A stretch of 64,000 nucleotides of DNA from Bacteroidales bacterium (GTDB lineage: Bacteria > Bacteroidota > Bacteroidia > Bacteroidales > UBA932), in assembly GCA_017626555.1 (NCBI GenBank), contig JAGAIM010000104.1, forward strand, positions 1-64,000, in the 5' to 3' direction. Under the pieces are notes generated by a model, which was given only the letters and a program-made list of their open reading frames with translations, searched no databases and was not told where the DNA came from. The position numbers and the translations under genes are program-made. Positions 1 through 9,263 of this stretch are shown here, piece after piece. Position 1 is the stretch's first letter, and every line of letters begins with the position of its first letter.

Positions 1-237
1 CTTGAAGCCCAAAGAAGTAAAATTAAGTTCAGCCCCAATAGGAACTGTCAAAGTAAAGTTTCCGTCAAGGTCTGTGACAGTACCGTTAGTGGAATTGCCG
101 TTTTCTATAACAGCCGCTCCGACAATCGGTTCTCCGTCAGCCTTTGAAACCACGTTACCCTTTACTGCCAGCGTTTGAGCCTGAGCAATCGTACACAAAA
201 ATAAGAACAGAAGTGTACTCCAAAGCGTTTGTTTCAT
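1..237 (-). CDS. SusC/RagA-type TonB-dependent outer membrane receptor, N-terminal fragment
   Basis: Only the first 79 codons are present; the gene runs off the left edge. The start is an ATG at 237, followed by a Sec signal peptide (MKQTLWSTLLFLFLCTIAQA) and then a carboxypeptidase-D-like regulatory fold typical of SusC proteins: KGNVVSKADGEPIVGAAV, then GTVTDLDGNFTL. SusC proteins form the outer membrane barrel that imports oligosaccharides with a SusD lipoprotein. The gene lies directly downstream of, and in the same direction as, the HTCS regulator, as in many polysaccharide utilisation loci. The substrate cannot be read from this fragment; the GH53 gene upstream suggests a galactan-type glycan (inference). 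Confidence 0.88.
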   Translation of the reverse strand, partial: MKQTLWSTLLFLFLCTIAQAQTLAVKGNVVSKADGEPIVGAAVIENGNSTNGTVTDLDGNFTLTVPIGAELNFTSLGFK

Positions 238-305
238 TCTTCTAATTGTTTTAGATTATTAATTATAGTTTGTTACCAAACAGCACGACAGGCCATTCGA
301 TGATG

Positions 306-313
306 CAAAAGTA
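306..313 (-). promoter_or_regulatory. Putative -7 box of the susC promoter
   Basis: On the minus strand the sequence reads TACTTTTG, matching the Bacteroidota -7 consensus TAnnTTTG, about 70 bp upstream of the susC start. No convincing -33 TTTG is seen at 19 bp; an ATTG lies slightly closer. The site sits in the 137-bp gap after the regulator gene, where HTCS-controlled promoters usually lie. Confidence 0.4.
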
Positions 314-374
314 TCTGCATTCGAATAACAATTATGAAAAGAATGTTACGAAAAATGAAAGATTTGTTACTTCA

Positions 375-3098
375 TTATTTTTTTCGCGAACGCGTATCAT
401 TCGGATTTTCACCGAAATACTCTTTGTAACATTTGGTGAAATAACTTGGAGACGTGAAGCCTACCTGATATGTGATTTCCGCAATGGTCAGGTCGGTTGA
501 TGCAAGAAGTTGCTGTGCTGACTTGAGCCTTGTGATACGTATTATTTCTATAGGAGTGTAGTTAGTCAGGTTCTTGATCTTCCTGTAAAGTTGGACGCGA
601 CTCATACCGAAAAGCGATCCAAGAGTCTCGACGGAGAGTTCGGAATCATCCAGACGCTGGGATATGGCCTTCTTGAATTCAGCCACGAAATCCTTGTCGG
701 TCTTGCTTACATTTTCTTCTGAAAGAGAGATTCCGTCTCCGAATACAGACTTGATCCTCTTTCGGTTTTCGATAAGAGACTTTACCTGGGCTATAAGTAC
801 CCTCGAGTTGAAAGGCTTGGCCATATATGCATCAGCACCGCAGTTAAGACCGGAAACCCTCTGCTCATCAAGAGAGCAGGCAGTCAGCATCAGTACAGGT
901 ATATGCGATGTATTCACCTCATTCTTCAGCCTCCTGCAGCATTCAAGGCCGTCGATGCCAGGCATCATCACATCGCAGATGATCAGATCAGGGATATTAT
1001 ACATAGCGGATTGTATGCCGCTTGTACCGTTAGCCGCTTCAATGACGGTGTATTCATCACAGAACAGGGATCCGACCAAGGTACGGACATCCGGATTATC
1101 ATCAATGACAAGTATGGTGCTTTGGAATTCTTCCTTGTTTTCATCAGAAGAAATATCTCCCAGTTCAGACACCACGCGCTCGCCGGAAATAAGATTGACC
1201 GGCTCGGAAAGAGCACCTTCTACAGGAGTTACAGGCAATGTAACAGTAAATACAGTGCCCTTCTTCTGGGTACTTTCCACCTCGATTGTTCCTCCCTGCA
1301 TATCTACAAAGGTCTTTACCAAGGCAAGGCCGATGCCGCTTCCTCCCGAATGGGATGAATCGATCTGATAGAAACGCTCGAAAATATGTTGAATATACTC
1401 AGGAGAAATACCGGAGCCACTGTTGGTGATGGTGAATCTGTGCCAGTCGTTCCCATCAATGCTCAAGCGGGTGAGTTGAACGTTAATCGTACCGTTTTCA
1501 GGGGTGAACTTGAAAGCGTTGGCCATAAGATTGAAGAATATTCTCTCGGTCTTTTCTCCGTCAAGCATATTCGAATAATCGAATTCTTCATCCTTCACGA
1601 AAGAGACGTGGATATGTTTCTTGAATGCAAGGAGTGAAAAGGCCTCCATCCATTTGTCCATACATTCGGCCAGATTGAGGCCGGCAAGATTCAAGGTCGC
1701 TTTTCCGTTCTCATATTTGCGGAAGTCAAGTATCTGATTGACAAGGCGCAGAAGAACGTTAACGTTCTTGTCTGCAATATGCACAAGTTTCTTTTCCTTT
1801 TCATCAAGATTATCAGAAACCTTGAGTTGCTCGATGGGATCGGCGATCAATGTTAGCGGAGTCCTGAAATCGTGGCTCACATTGGTAAAGAACATCAGTT
1901 TTGCGTGTGTAGCCTCTTCAAGTTCGTGATTGAGGACAAGAAGTTGCCGACGCTGTTCTTCAAGGGTTTCTTTCTGATCATTAAGTCTCTTGTTAAGTAT
2001 ATTCATCTGCTTAAGTGCCCGATACAATATCAGGATCAGTCCCGTCAGGATGATAAGAAAGAATATAATCACATAAAGAAGCGTCGTCTGAATGGAATGG
2101 CGTTCCCAATATACTGTTACCTCCTGCCTTAGGGTTTCTATCATATTCACCTGATGCTGTATCTCATTAGACAAGTTGTTCATCAACTGAGCATTCGATT
2201 TCTCTATCAAAGCAGTCTCAAGTATGGTAGTTCTGGAAAATGACCTGCTTTGCAAAATCTTAAGCGCAGTCTGGATAACCACATCTCCACCGGTAGGATA
2301 CAGAATGGAAGCATCCATTCGCCCGCTTATGATAGCCTCTACTCCGAGGCCTTCTCCAGTCAGAGCATCAACACCTATGAACATTATTTCATTGCCAGGG
2401 TAGAGTTTTTCAGCCGCACGCCAGGCTCCATCTGCCATAGGGTCGTTCTGTGCTACTATCATCTTGACATCAGGATGAATCCTCAGAAGGGAATCAGTGA
2501 TACTGCAGGCAAGTTCGCTGCTCCAGGCGGCATCCACCGAGGCCACAATTTCGACTCCGGCATCACCAAGACCCTCTATGAATCCTTCGTGTCGTTCCAT
2601 CGCCGGTGTCGATCCGGTAAGACCCTTTATTTCAATCACTTTGTCACCAGAGCGAAGGTTTCCAGCCACATACTGGCCCTGCATATATCCTATCTGTACA
2701 TTGTCAGCGCTGATGAATGCAGTATATTTATCACCTGTGACATTTCTATCGACTACTACGACCGGTATTCCGGCATCAAAAGCCTCATCGACTGCTGGAG
2801 TCACCTCTCCTGCCTCGTTTGGAGATACTATAAGAAGATCGACCTTCTTGTCAATGAAATAGGCAATGTCTTCCTTCTGCTTGCGGCTGTCATCATTTGC
2901 GGAGCGTATCTCAAGAGATATTTCGTGGCTGAGCATCGCCTCTCTCTGCATTTCCGCATTCATCTTGTCTCGCCACTCATCCTGGCTGCACTGCGAAACA
3001 CCTACATTGAATATTTCATCATCACCATAACTGCACGAAATCAGAAGAAGGGCAACTGTAAAAACAGATAATAAATCAGAAAACTTCATATCATTCAA
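375..3098 (-). CDS. Hybrid two-component system regulator with sugar-binding periplasmic sensor
   Basis: A 907-residue one-piece signalling protein. Order: N-terminal membrane signal with a possible lipobox (LLISC, Cys22); periplasmic-binding-protein fold of the ribose/LacI type, about residues 30-300; a transmembrane helix at about 338-360; a coiled coil; a histidine kinase with SHDFRTPLTLIADP (His409); an ATPase domain with GSGIGLALV; a receiver with ICDVMMPGIDG (Asp709) and Lys761; and a C-terminal AraC-type HTH at about 805-900. This matches the Bacteroides HTCS class with a PBP-type sensor, such as the fructose-sensing BT1754, rather than the more common propeller sensor. It probably binds a monosaccharide and activates the adjoining susC. 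Residues 1 and 4 are both possible starts. Confidence 0.93.
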   Translation of the reverse strand: MNDMKFSDLLSVFTVALLLISCSYGDDEIFNVGVSQCSQDEWRDKMNAEMQREAMLSHEISLEIRSANDDSRKQKEDIAYFIDKKVDLLIVSPNEAGEVTPAVDEAFDAGIPVVVVDRNVTGDKYTAFISADNVQIGYMQGQYVAGNLRSGDKVIEIKGLTGSTPAMERHEGFIEGLGDAGVEIVASVDAAWSSELACSITDSLLRIHPDVKMIVAQNDPMADGAWRAAEKLYPGNEIMFIGVDALTGEGLGVEAIISGRMDASILYPTGGDVVIQTALKILQSRSFSRTTILETALIEKSNAQLMNNLSNEIQHQVNMIETLRQEVTVYWERHSIQTTLLYVIIFFLIILTGLILILYRALKQMNILNKRLNDQKETLEEQRRQLLVLNHELEEATHAKLMFFTNVSHDFRTPLTLIADPIEQLKVSDNLDEKEKKLVHIADKNVNVLLRLVNQILDFRKYENGKATLNLAGLNLAECMDKWMEAFSLLAFKKHIHVSFVKDEEFDYSNMLDGEKTERIFFNLMANAFKFTPENGTINVQLTRLSIDGNDWHRFTITNSGSGISPEYIQHIFERFYQIDSSHSGGSGIGLALVKTFVDMQGGTIEVESTQKKGTVFTVTLPVTPVEGALSEPVNLISGERVVSELGDISSDENKEEFQSTILVIDDNPDVRTLVGSLFCDEYTVIEAANGTSGIQSAMYNIPDLIICDVMMPGIDGLECCRRLKNEVNTSHIPVLMLTACSLDEQRVSGLNCGADAYMAKPFNSRVLIAQVKSLIENRKRIKSVFGDGISLSEENVSKTDKDFVAEFKKAISQRLDDSELSVETLGSLFGMSRVQLYRKIKNLTNYTPIEIIRITRLKSAQQLLASTDLTIAEITYQVGFTSPSYFTKCYKEYFGENPNDTRSRKK

Positions 3099-3109
3099 AG
3101 TTCAGATAA

Positions 3110-3811
3110 TTATGAGAATATTTCATATTCAGAAATCATTTCCTCGATTTCATCAACATCATCCTCATCCAGCATAATGGATCCGTCACAGAAATATCCT
3201 GTCAGATAATCCTCCAATATTTCTATTGAGCCGACTCTGTCTGGATCCAGATAGGTTTTCAGGTTTTCCACTCTCTGCCGTACAGAGGCGACTCCGTGGC
3301 GGACAAGTTTCTCCACAGGTGGCCTTATCGCCTTTTCCAATGCCTCAAAATCAGTATCATAGAGCAGAGTGCCGTGTACTACGCTCCGATCCGGCATCTG
3401 GTGGAAGGCATTTCCGCTAATCTTCCGTCCATCTACAAGAATATCGTTTCTTCCGGATTTTTCTGCGGAAAGACCGAGCGAGCGAAGACATAAAGTCAGA
3501 GAGGTCAGGTATTTCTCAAATACTTCAGCGACATCACCTCTGCGTGAAACAAAGGAAATCATTATATTGCCCATATCGGAATACACACATCCTCCCCCGC
3601 TCTTTCTTCTGACCACCTTCACGTCGTGCTGACGGCAATAATCCAGATTGACCTCTGCTTCAAGATCCTGATTTCTGCCTATTATGACGGTAGGAGCCAC
3701 CCTCCATACGAAGAAAGCCTCATCCTCAATTGACCTCGCCACGAATTCCTCCATAGCGAGATAGAAAGCAAGGCTTCTCTCTTCATTATCAGGCAATACA
3801 ATGTTTTTCAT
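3110..3811 (-). CDS. lplA: Lipoate-protein ligase A family protein
   Basis: A 233-residue protein with the biotin/lipoate ligase catalytic fold. Visible motifs are RRKSGGGCVYSD (residues 68-79), which binds lipoyl-adenylate, and GRKISGNA with the catalytic-type Lys130. It would attach lipoate to E2 or GcvH lysines using ATP. It is shorter than E. coli LplA (about 340 residues) because the C-terminal accessory domain is missing; short forms are common in Bacteroidota and may need a partner or act only in transfer (inference). It lies 11 bp from the HTCS gene and 12 bp from the GH53 gene, so it seems to be co-transcribed with a glycan locus, an unexpected place for a cofactor enzyme. Confidence 0.9.
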   Translation of the reverse strand: MKNIVLPDNEERSLAFYLAMEEFVARSIEDEAFFVWRVAPTVIIGRNQDLEAEVNLDYCRQHDVKVVRRKSGGGCVYSDMGNIMISFVSRRGDVAEVFEKYLTSLTLCLRSLGLSAEKSGRNDILVDGRKISGNAFHQMPDRSVVHGTLLYDTDFEALEKAIRPPVEKLVRHGVASVRQRVENLKTYLDPDRVGSIEILEDYLTGYFCDGSIMLDEDDVDEIEEMISEYEIFS

Positions 3812-3823
3812 ACCACCGGAAGT

Positions 3824-4945
3824 TTATTCCGTCCAATCCTTGAACGCATCCATAATCACCGTAGGGCGGCCATCCTCTGTAAAAGCGCCCAACTTATACT
3901 GAGAAGGCTTGCATTCGGGCTCCCAATAGAATACGCCTTTGCATCTTCCTTCTGTATCATTTATGGATTCGCGTATCACCCTGGCCAACTGCCGGCGACC
4001 TTCTTCCAGAACTTCAGGACGGGACTCATCCACCAGGAAGCCGGTCTCTACAATCATAACATCACATCCGAATTTATTTCCCACATAGCGGATATTCTCT
4101 ATGCAATCTGTAATCGTCGTCTCTGCATCATCACGGTATCCCCCGTCCATCGCCCAATATGGGTAAAGTGACATTCCTATCATATCCCATTTCGCTCCCC
4201 CATCTTTCAGAACACCGAGATTCCAGTCGTAGAGTTCACGATCGAATCCATTGTCGAGATGTACCATCACAACAGCCTCAGGGAATACACTCTTGCAAGC
4301 GTCATATCCTGCAGCAAAGAGTCCGGCATACTGTTCAGGATTGTGCTCAGCGTGCCCCATAGACTCGGTAATGATAGTATTTCCGTTCTCATCAAGCACA
4401 GGCCATCCCATTTCATTCGACTTAACACTCCATAAGAAACCGTTACGGGTCTCATTGCCCACCTGTATCCATTTCGGAGTCACATCGTTTGACTTCAAAA
4501 GTTGAAGAACCTCGACCGTATGCGCTGCAAGATCGGCCTTCATCTGTTCATAACTATGACCGCTCCAGGATGCCGGTATATTCTGTTTTGCTGGATCGGC
4601 CCACCAGTCGCTGTAATGGAAATCCACAAGAATCTCCATTCCCAGTTCCTTCGCTCTGAGGCACTTGACCAGAAGATCCTCTTTGCTGCACCATCCTCCG
4701 TGAGCAGAAGGATCGACCCATACTCTGAGACGTACGGCATTCAGTCCAAGTTCCTTCATAAGGGCAGTGCACTCCCTCTCCTGGCCGGACGCATTGAAGA
4801 ATTTATAGCCGCGAGCCTCATACTCCGTTGCCCAACTGATGTCGGCACCAAGCCAGAACACATTTTCTTCTGAAGATTTATCCTGACAGGCAGTCAGACT
4901 CAAGATGATTGCCGAAAGGGCTGAAAATAGGAGATTACGTTTCAT
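3824..4945 (-). CDS. GH53 arabinogalactan endo-beta-1,4-galactanase, lipoprotein
   Basis: A 373-residue GH53 enzyme cleaving beta-1,4-galactan, the side chain of pectic arabinogalactan I. The N-terminus has a type II signal with lipobox LTAC (Cys20), so it is probably a lipid-anchored envelope or surface enzyme. Family motifs are RLRVWVDP, LVDFHYSDWWADP, the acid/base Glu165 in WIQVGNETRNG and the nucleophile Glu300 in MIVETGF. Length fits a single catalytic domain with no added binding module. It is the first gene of the minus-strand run GH53, lplA, HTCS, susC, and gives the best clue to the locus substrate. A start at 4945 fits the signal peptide. Confidence 0.93.
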   Translation of the reverse strand: MKRNLLFSALSAIILSLTACQDKSSEENVFWLGADISWATEYEARGYKFFNASGQERECTALMKELGLNAVRLRVWVDPSAHGGWCSKEDLLVKCLRAKELGMEILVDFHYSDWWADPAKQNIPASWSGHSYEQMKADLAAHTVEVLQLLKSNDVTPKWIQVGNETRNGFLWSVKSNEMGWPVLDENGNTIITESMGHAEHNPEQYAGLFAAGYDACKSVFPEAVVMVHLDNGFDRELYDWNLGVLKDGGAKWDMIGMSLYPYWAMDGGYRDDAETTITDCIENIRYVGNKFGCDVMIVETGFLVDESRPEVLEEGRRQLARVIRESINDTEGRCKGVFYWEPECKPSQYKLGAFTEDGRPTVIMDAFKDWTE

Positions 4946-5045
4946 AATATCTGTTCTTTCCCGTAAAAATAAGATTTTTCCGTAAAACTTTCAAGCAACG
5001 GCATCAAATATGTCAATGAGCAAGCAATAAGATAATAACATCAGT

Positions 5046-5540
5046 ATGGGACTTGATAATTCAAACAAGAAGATCCGCCCTTCGCTGAATATGAAGAGCA
5101 TCTTCAGATGTATGATGGAGGGAGGATACTATCCCACTTACGAGAAAACGCACATTCTCTTCGAAATTGACGACAATGTAGCAGTGGTGGAATATGAAGA
5201 GGGAATCCTTTCGGTCAGACTCTTCTTCACTATTGACGAGGAGGCATACGATCTTTTCCTCGAAGCGTCAAATGCCGCTATGCTGGAGACATTCATAGTC
5301 AAACCCGCATTGATGGACAATATGAAGAATATTATGTTCAGTTGTGAGATGATGTGCGATAATGTCAGGGAATTCAGAAAATTCTTCCCACGCGCAATAG
5401 AATATCTGACAGAGGCTCTTACTGTACACAAGGCTGAAATGAAACGTCTGATAATAGCAGAAAATGTGTCCTCTGCAGCCATTTCGGCGACAGAGGACAC
5501 ATTCATATCATCTTCAAAGAGGCTTAAGCCCTTATCATAA
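5046..5540 (+). CDS. Conserved-looking hypothetical protein, possible YbjN-like fold
   Basis: A 164-residue soluble protein without signal peptide or membrane segment. I do not recognise a named family with confidence. The central part alternates beta strands and helices (HILFEIDDNVAVVEYEEGIL, then LFFTIDEEAYDLFLEAS), and the C-terminal helices resemble YbjN or type III chaperone-like folds; that is a guess from pattern only. It is monocistronic. Its stop codon directly abuts the stop of convergent nhaA, with no room for a terminator. Codon use is like its neighbours. Confidence 0.6.
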   Translation: MGLDNSNKKIRPSLNMKSIFRCMMEGGYYPTYEKTHILFEIDDNVAVVEYEEGILSVRLFFTIDEEAYDLFLEASNAAMLETFIVKPALMDNMKNIMFSCEMMCDNVREFRKFFPRAIEYLTEALTVHKAEMKRLIIAENVSSAAISATEDTFISSSKRLKPLS

Positions 5541-6899
5541 TTATTTCAGTTCCTTCGGAAGTGTTCGACCAAGCAGGATGACTCCAAGCACTGCTGAGAC
5601 AACGGAACCTACAAGCACTCCAAGTTTCGCCTGAGCGAGAAGTGCCGCGCCGTCTGCGCCAAGACCTGCGTAAGAGAGATCCGCGATGAACATAGACACT
5701 GTGAATCCGATACCACAGACTACGCAGACACTGGCAAATGCTTTCCAGGTTGTGTTGGCAGGCAACTTCACGATATTCATCTTGATAGCAATCCAAGAGA
5801 ATGAGAACACACCTACGAACTTGCCGACTACAAGTCCGACCATAACTGCGAGTCCGACTCCTGAGAAGAGGCTTCCCACGCTCATCTGCGACAAATCAAT
5901 ACCTGCATTGGCGAAGGCGAAGAGCGGAATGATGAAATAATTGATCAGTCCGTGAAGATTGTCCTCAAGATCCTGCAGCGGACTTATCATCTTGTCGGCA
6001 GCAGATTCTATACTCTTGAGAGTGTGTATCTGAGAGTTCGTAAGCACGATTGTATTGTGACGGTCATCAATATCGATCACAGGGAACTTTGCCACATTCT
6101 CACGGATACGCTCCAGATAATGTCCGGTACCCTTTCTGAGAGTCGCAGGAATACAGAATGCCGTAATCACACCTGCAATGGTAGAGTGGATTCCTGAATT
6201 GAGCATAAAGAACCAGAGCACGAGTCCGATAAGGACATAGAAGAACTTCGCCCTGCACTTCATCATATTTCCGATCACCATCACAACCACACAGACTGCA
6301 GACAGTATAAGGAACATAAAATCTATATCAGACGAATAGAAAAGCGCTATCACAATGATTCCGCCAAGGTCATCTGCCACAGCAAGGGCTGCGAGGAAGA
6401 CCTTCAATCCAACCGGCACTCTCTTGCTGAATACAGAAAGAACACCGAGAGAAAAGGCGATATCTGTTGCCATCGGAATGGCGAGACCTCTCTGCATCGC
6501 GGCATCACCCGGACATACGAGCCAGAAGATGAGGACAGGTACAGCCATACCTCCGCAGGCTCCGATTATAGGAAGCAGTGCTTTTTCACGGGTTGAAAGT
6601 TCTCCTACGAGAATCTCACGTTTGATTTCCAGACCGACTGAAAGGAAGAAGATCGCCATCAGGAAATCATTGATCACCTGACCTAATGTCATCGTATGAC
6701 CACCGTGGCTGAAGAAATTGAAATTTCCGAGAGAAAGACTGACAGGATTCTGCCAAAGTGAAAAATACCAGTCCTTCACTCCCGGGATGTTGGCACATAC
6801 GAGAGCCAGGATCGTAAAGAAAATGAGTATGACACTCGAGTTTACGTACTTCTTGAAAGTACTGATAAAACTGTAGTTGGTAATAGTGGTTGCAGGCAT
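5541..6899 (-). CDS. nhaA: Na+/H+ antiporter NhaA
   Basis: A 452-residue inner membrane antiporter exchanging cytoplasmic Na+ or Li+ for protons. Diagnostic segments are FFLSVGLEIKREILVGEL, IPMATDIAFSLGVLSV (equivalent to the TDIAF loop of TM IV) and the ion-binding pair Asp176-Asp177 in ALAVADDLGG, followed by NSGIHSTIAGV. Compared with E. coli NhaA (388 residues) it carries an extra hydrophilic insert at about residues 260-310, containing HNTIVLTNSQIHTL, common in Bacteroidota versions. It is a single gene, convergent with the hypothetical protein gene. A TACATTTG box lies about 50 bp upstream of the ATG. Confidence 0.96.
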   Translation of the reverse strand: MPATTITNYSFISTFKKYVNSSVILIFFTILALVCANIPGVKDWYFSLWQNPVSLSLGNFNFFSHGGHTMTLGQVINDFLMAIFFLSVGLEIKREILVGELSTREKALLPIIGACGGMAVPVLIFWLVCPGDAAMQRGLAIPMATDIAFSLGVLSVFSKRVPVGLKVFLAALAVADDLGGIIVIALFYSSDIDFMFLILSAVCVVVMVIGNMMKCRAKFFYVLIGLVLWFFMLNSGIHSTIAGVITAFCIPATLRKGTGHYLERIRENVAKFPVIDIDDRHNTIVLTNSQIHTLKSIESAADKMISPLQDLEDNLHGLINYFIIPLFAFANAGIDLSQMSVGSLFSGVGLAVMVGLVVGKFVGVFSFSWIAIKMNIVKLPANTTWKAFASVCVVCGIGFTVSMFIADLSYAGLGADGAALLAQAKLGVLVGSVVSAVLGVILLGRTLPKELK

Positions 6900-6950
6900 A
6901 ATTCCGCTAATTTTAATGAATATTTAACTTGCTATTCTGCAAAACGGCCG

Positions 6951-6958
6951 CAAATGTA
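6951..6958 (-). promoter_or_regulatory. Putative -7 box for nhaA
   Basis: Minus-strand TACATTTG fits TAnnTTTG and lies 52 bp upstream of the nhaA ATG. No clear TTTG at 19 bp; a TTCG lies near the expected place. Confidence 0.4.
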
Positions 6959-7088
6959 GGCATTTTTTTCATTCGTTGTCCGAAAATATCAATTAATTTG
7001 TCTGATTGTACAATAAAGGCTGTCATTACCAAAAGAGTGTTTGAGAAAAGCACTAAATTTGCAGATAACCTGATTATAAAAACATACT

Positions 7089-8066
7089 ATGACTACCGAA
7101 GCGATCGCTACACTTTCCATCCTGCTGATATGCTGGATCGTGCTGATACTCATAGATGCCGCCGTTAGCGGAGTTCTATATTTTATTCTCGGCATTTCTT
7201 TCCGTAAGACATTCCTATACGGACTTGTTTCGCTATGCATTCCGCCTGTTGCTATGGCGTATGGAGCATTGATTGAGAGAAACATATTTCAGATAAAAGA
7301 AGTGGAAATCGTTTCGGAAGACCTTCCTGAGGCTTTTGACGGATATAAGGTAGTGCATATATCAGACATTCACGCACGTTCTTTCGAAAGCAGACACAAC
7401 TCGCTGCACAGAGCCGTGGAAAAGATCAACGGCCTCGATGCAGACATAATAGCATTCACCGGCGACCTCATCACGATGTCCTCGTCTGAAATTGACAGTA
7501 TCAGCCATATTCTAAGCACGATGAAGGCTGAAGACGGCATCATATCGGTACTGGGAAACCACGACTATTGCATATATGCAGATCCTCGTGAGGCCGGTTC
7601 TGAGAAAGACGATGTCAGGAATGTCATCGAAAAGGAAATGGCTATGGGCTGGGACATTCTGCTCAACGAGAACCGCAGGATTGCCAGAGGGAATGACACC
7701 ATTGCTGTAATCGGTGTTGAAAATACATCACCATCGAAACATTTCCCATCCAAAGGCAATCTGGCCAAGGCATCGGAGGGAACGGAAGGACTCTTCAGGA
7801 TCTTGCTTTCCCACGACCCGATGCATTGGGAAATGGAAATTCTTGGGAAAGACTATCCTTTAACCCTTTCCGGGCATACCCACGCAATGCAATTCTCTCT
7901 ATTGGGATGGTCTCCGAGCAGATATATGTTCAAGCAATACAGAGGATTATATACGGAAAATGACCAGCATCTCTATATAAACATAGGGCTGGGAGAAACC
8001 ATCGTCCCAGCCCGTATAGGTACAATTCCGGAAATCACGCTCATCACATTGAAAAGCGGATCCTGA
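7089..8066 (+). CDS. Membrane-anchored calcineurin-like metallophosphoesterase (YkuE/YaeI type)
   Basis: A 325-residue protein with two or three N-terminal membrane segments (residues 5-60) and a metallophosphoesterase domain. Metal-binding motifs appear in order: ISDIH (Asp93, His95), FTGD (Asp126), LGNHDY (Asn157, His158), LLSHDP and LSGHTHAMQF. Relatives such as YaeI/LpxG act on lipid-linked phosphate esters at the membrane, so a role in envelope lipid turnover is plausible, but the substrate is not readable. A TAAATTTG box at 7054-7061 lies 28 bp upstream of the start. It ends 4 bp before the stop of the convergent acyltransferase gene. Confidence 0.88.
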   Translation: MTTEAIATLSILLICWIVLILIDAAVSGVLYFILGISFRKTFLYGLVSLCIPPVAMAYGALIERNIFQIKEVEIVSEDLPEAFDGYKVVHISDIHARSFESRHNSLHRAVEKINGLDADIIAFTGDLITMSSSEIDSISHILSTMKAEDGIISVLGNHDYCIYADPREAGSEKDDVRNVIEKEMAMGWDILLNENRRIARGNDTIAVIGVENTSPSKHFPSKGNLAKASEGTEGLFRILLSHDPMHWEMEILGKDYPLTLSGHTHAMQFSLLGWSPSRYMFKQYRGLYTENDQHLYINIGLGETIVPARIGTIPEITLITLKSGS

Positions 8067-8070
8067 CCCA

Positions 8071-9258
8071 TTATCCCATTATATATTTTCCTATCTTCGG
8101 AATGCTCCGGACAGCCACAGAGATAGCGGATACCGCTATGAACGCTATTACTGTGGATAAAAGAATCTCGACCGGTGTAGTCCAGAATCCAAGCAATCCG
8201 TCATTTCCCGATCCTAGCCAGTTCCTTACAGCACCAGCCACAGGTACAAGCACGAGCAAATGAGACAGATAGATGCCATATCCGGCTTTTGAGACAGGAA
8301 GAAGAACTTTCTTATAGAAGCCTCCTTCGCTCTTTATCTTCCTGAAAATCAATATCCACGCAATGGTCATAAGGACGACACCTATGGTATCGTTACACCA
8401 GGTAGTTTCCCAATAAACCGCATCATTGATAATTCCAGACGCAGGAAAAATCCCTCCGGAAGTCTCATATACTCTTCTGAGAAATCCTCCGAATGTAATC
8501 GCGAATCCTCCCAGCCAGGCAGGCAAGGCAACAGCAAGAGTCTTTCCCCAGGAAAGTTCACCGACGAATTTACGGAAATAAAGTCCAAGCAGGAGATAGC
8601 CGATGAACCCGCTCATATAATAGAAAAGTCCATATCCGTTCCAACTGGCCTCTCCCCATAGAGGATAAAGTGCCTGACGTGGTATGCCTGTCGGTCCATA
8701 CGCGAATGCAAGCGGCTCAGATGATACCCAGTCACGGATTAGCGGAATGAAGGTAGTGAAAAGCCAGATGGCAAGATATACCTGAAGTTCCTTCTTTCCG
8801 ACCTTTTCCGCCCAAGGAGAAAGAAGAGGCATTATCAGATATACTCCTATAAGCATATAAACAAACCAAAGATGGCCTGCAGAATAATTGAAATTCAACA
8901 ACAGACTCTTGAAATTCTCGACAGGTTCTCCCCAGACAAAAGCATATACGGCCAGCCAGACAACAAAAGGGATAAGTATCCTGACTGCTCTTCTTCTGAA
9001 GAATTCCCCTGTCTCATAGTGGAGCGGGAACTGCAGGAAACTCGATGCAACAACAAAAAGCGGCACGCAGGCACGCACGAAGGAATCAAAGAAAGATGAC
9101 CAGAAAGCATCTGCACTGTTAAGAATCAAGGATCCATCTCCGCCAAGATAAAACGGCTCTGTACTATGCACAAGAATCACCATAAAGCAGGCAGCGACGC
9201 GCATCCAGTCGATCCATATTTCTCTCTTGGGAGAAGTGGTTGAAATAGCGTTTTCCAT
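8071..9258 (-). CDS. Acyltransferase 3 family membrane protein
   Basis: A 395-residue protein with about ten hydrophobic helices and the acyltransferase-3 opening motif WIDWMRVAACFMVILVHS, which carries the conserved Arg and His. Such enzymes O-acylate (usually O-acetylate) surface glycans, exopolysaccharide or peptidoglycan-linked sugars at the cytoplasmic membrane. It lacks a C-terminal SGNH domain. It is the second gene of a two-gene operon with the methyltransferase gene, 5 bp apart. No polysaccharide cluster adjoins it, so the acceptor is unknown. Confidence 0.85.
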   Translation of the reverse strand: MENAISTTSPKREIWIDWMRVAACFMVILVHSTEPFYLGGDGSLILNSADAFWSSFFDSFVRACVPLFVVASSFLQFPLHYETGEFFRRRAVRILIPFVVWLAVYAFVWGEPVENFKSLLLNFNYSAGHLWFVYMLIGVYLIMPLLSPWAEKVGKKELQVYLAIWLFTTFIPLIRDWVSSEPLAFAYGPTGIPRQALYPLWGEASWNGYGLFYYMSGFIGYLLLGLYFRKFVGELSWGKTLAVALPAWLGGFAITFGGFLRRVYETSGGIFPASGIINDAVYWETTWCNDTIGVVLMTIAWILIFRKIKSEGGFYKKVLLPVSKAGYGIYLSHLLVLVPVAGAVRNWLGSGNDGLLGFWTTPVEILLSTVIAFIAVSAISVAVRSIPKIGKYIMG

Positions 9259-9263
9259 AGATA

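Noticed and set aside
664..3071. Several plus-strand open frames of 120-270 codons across the HTCS gene
   Set aside because: They mirror well-defined sensor, kinase and receiver domains on the minus strand and have no family features of their own.
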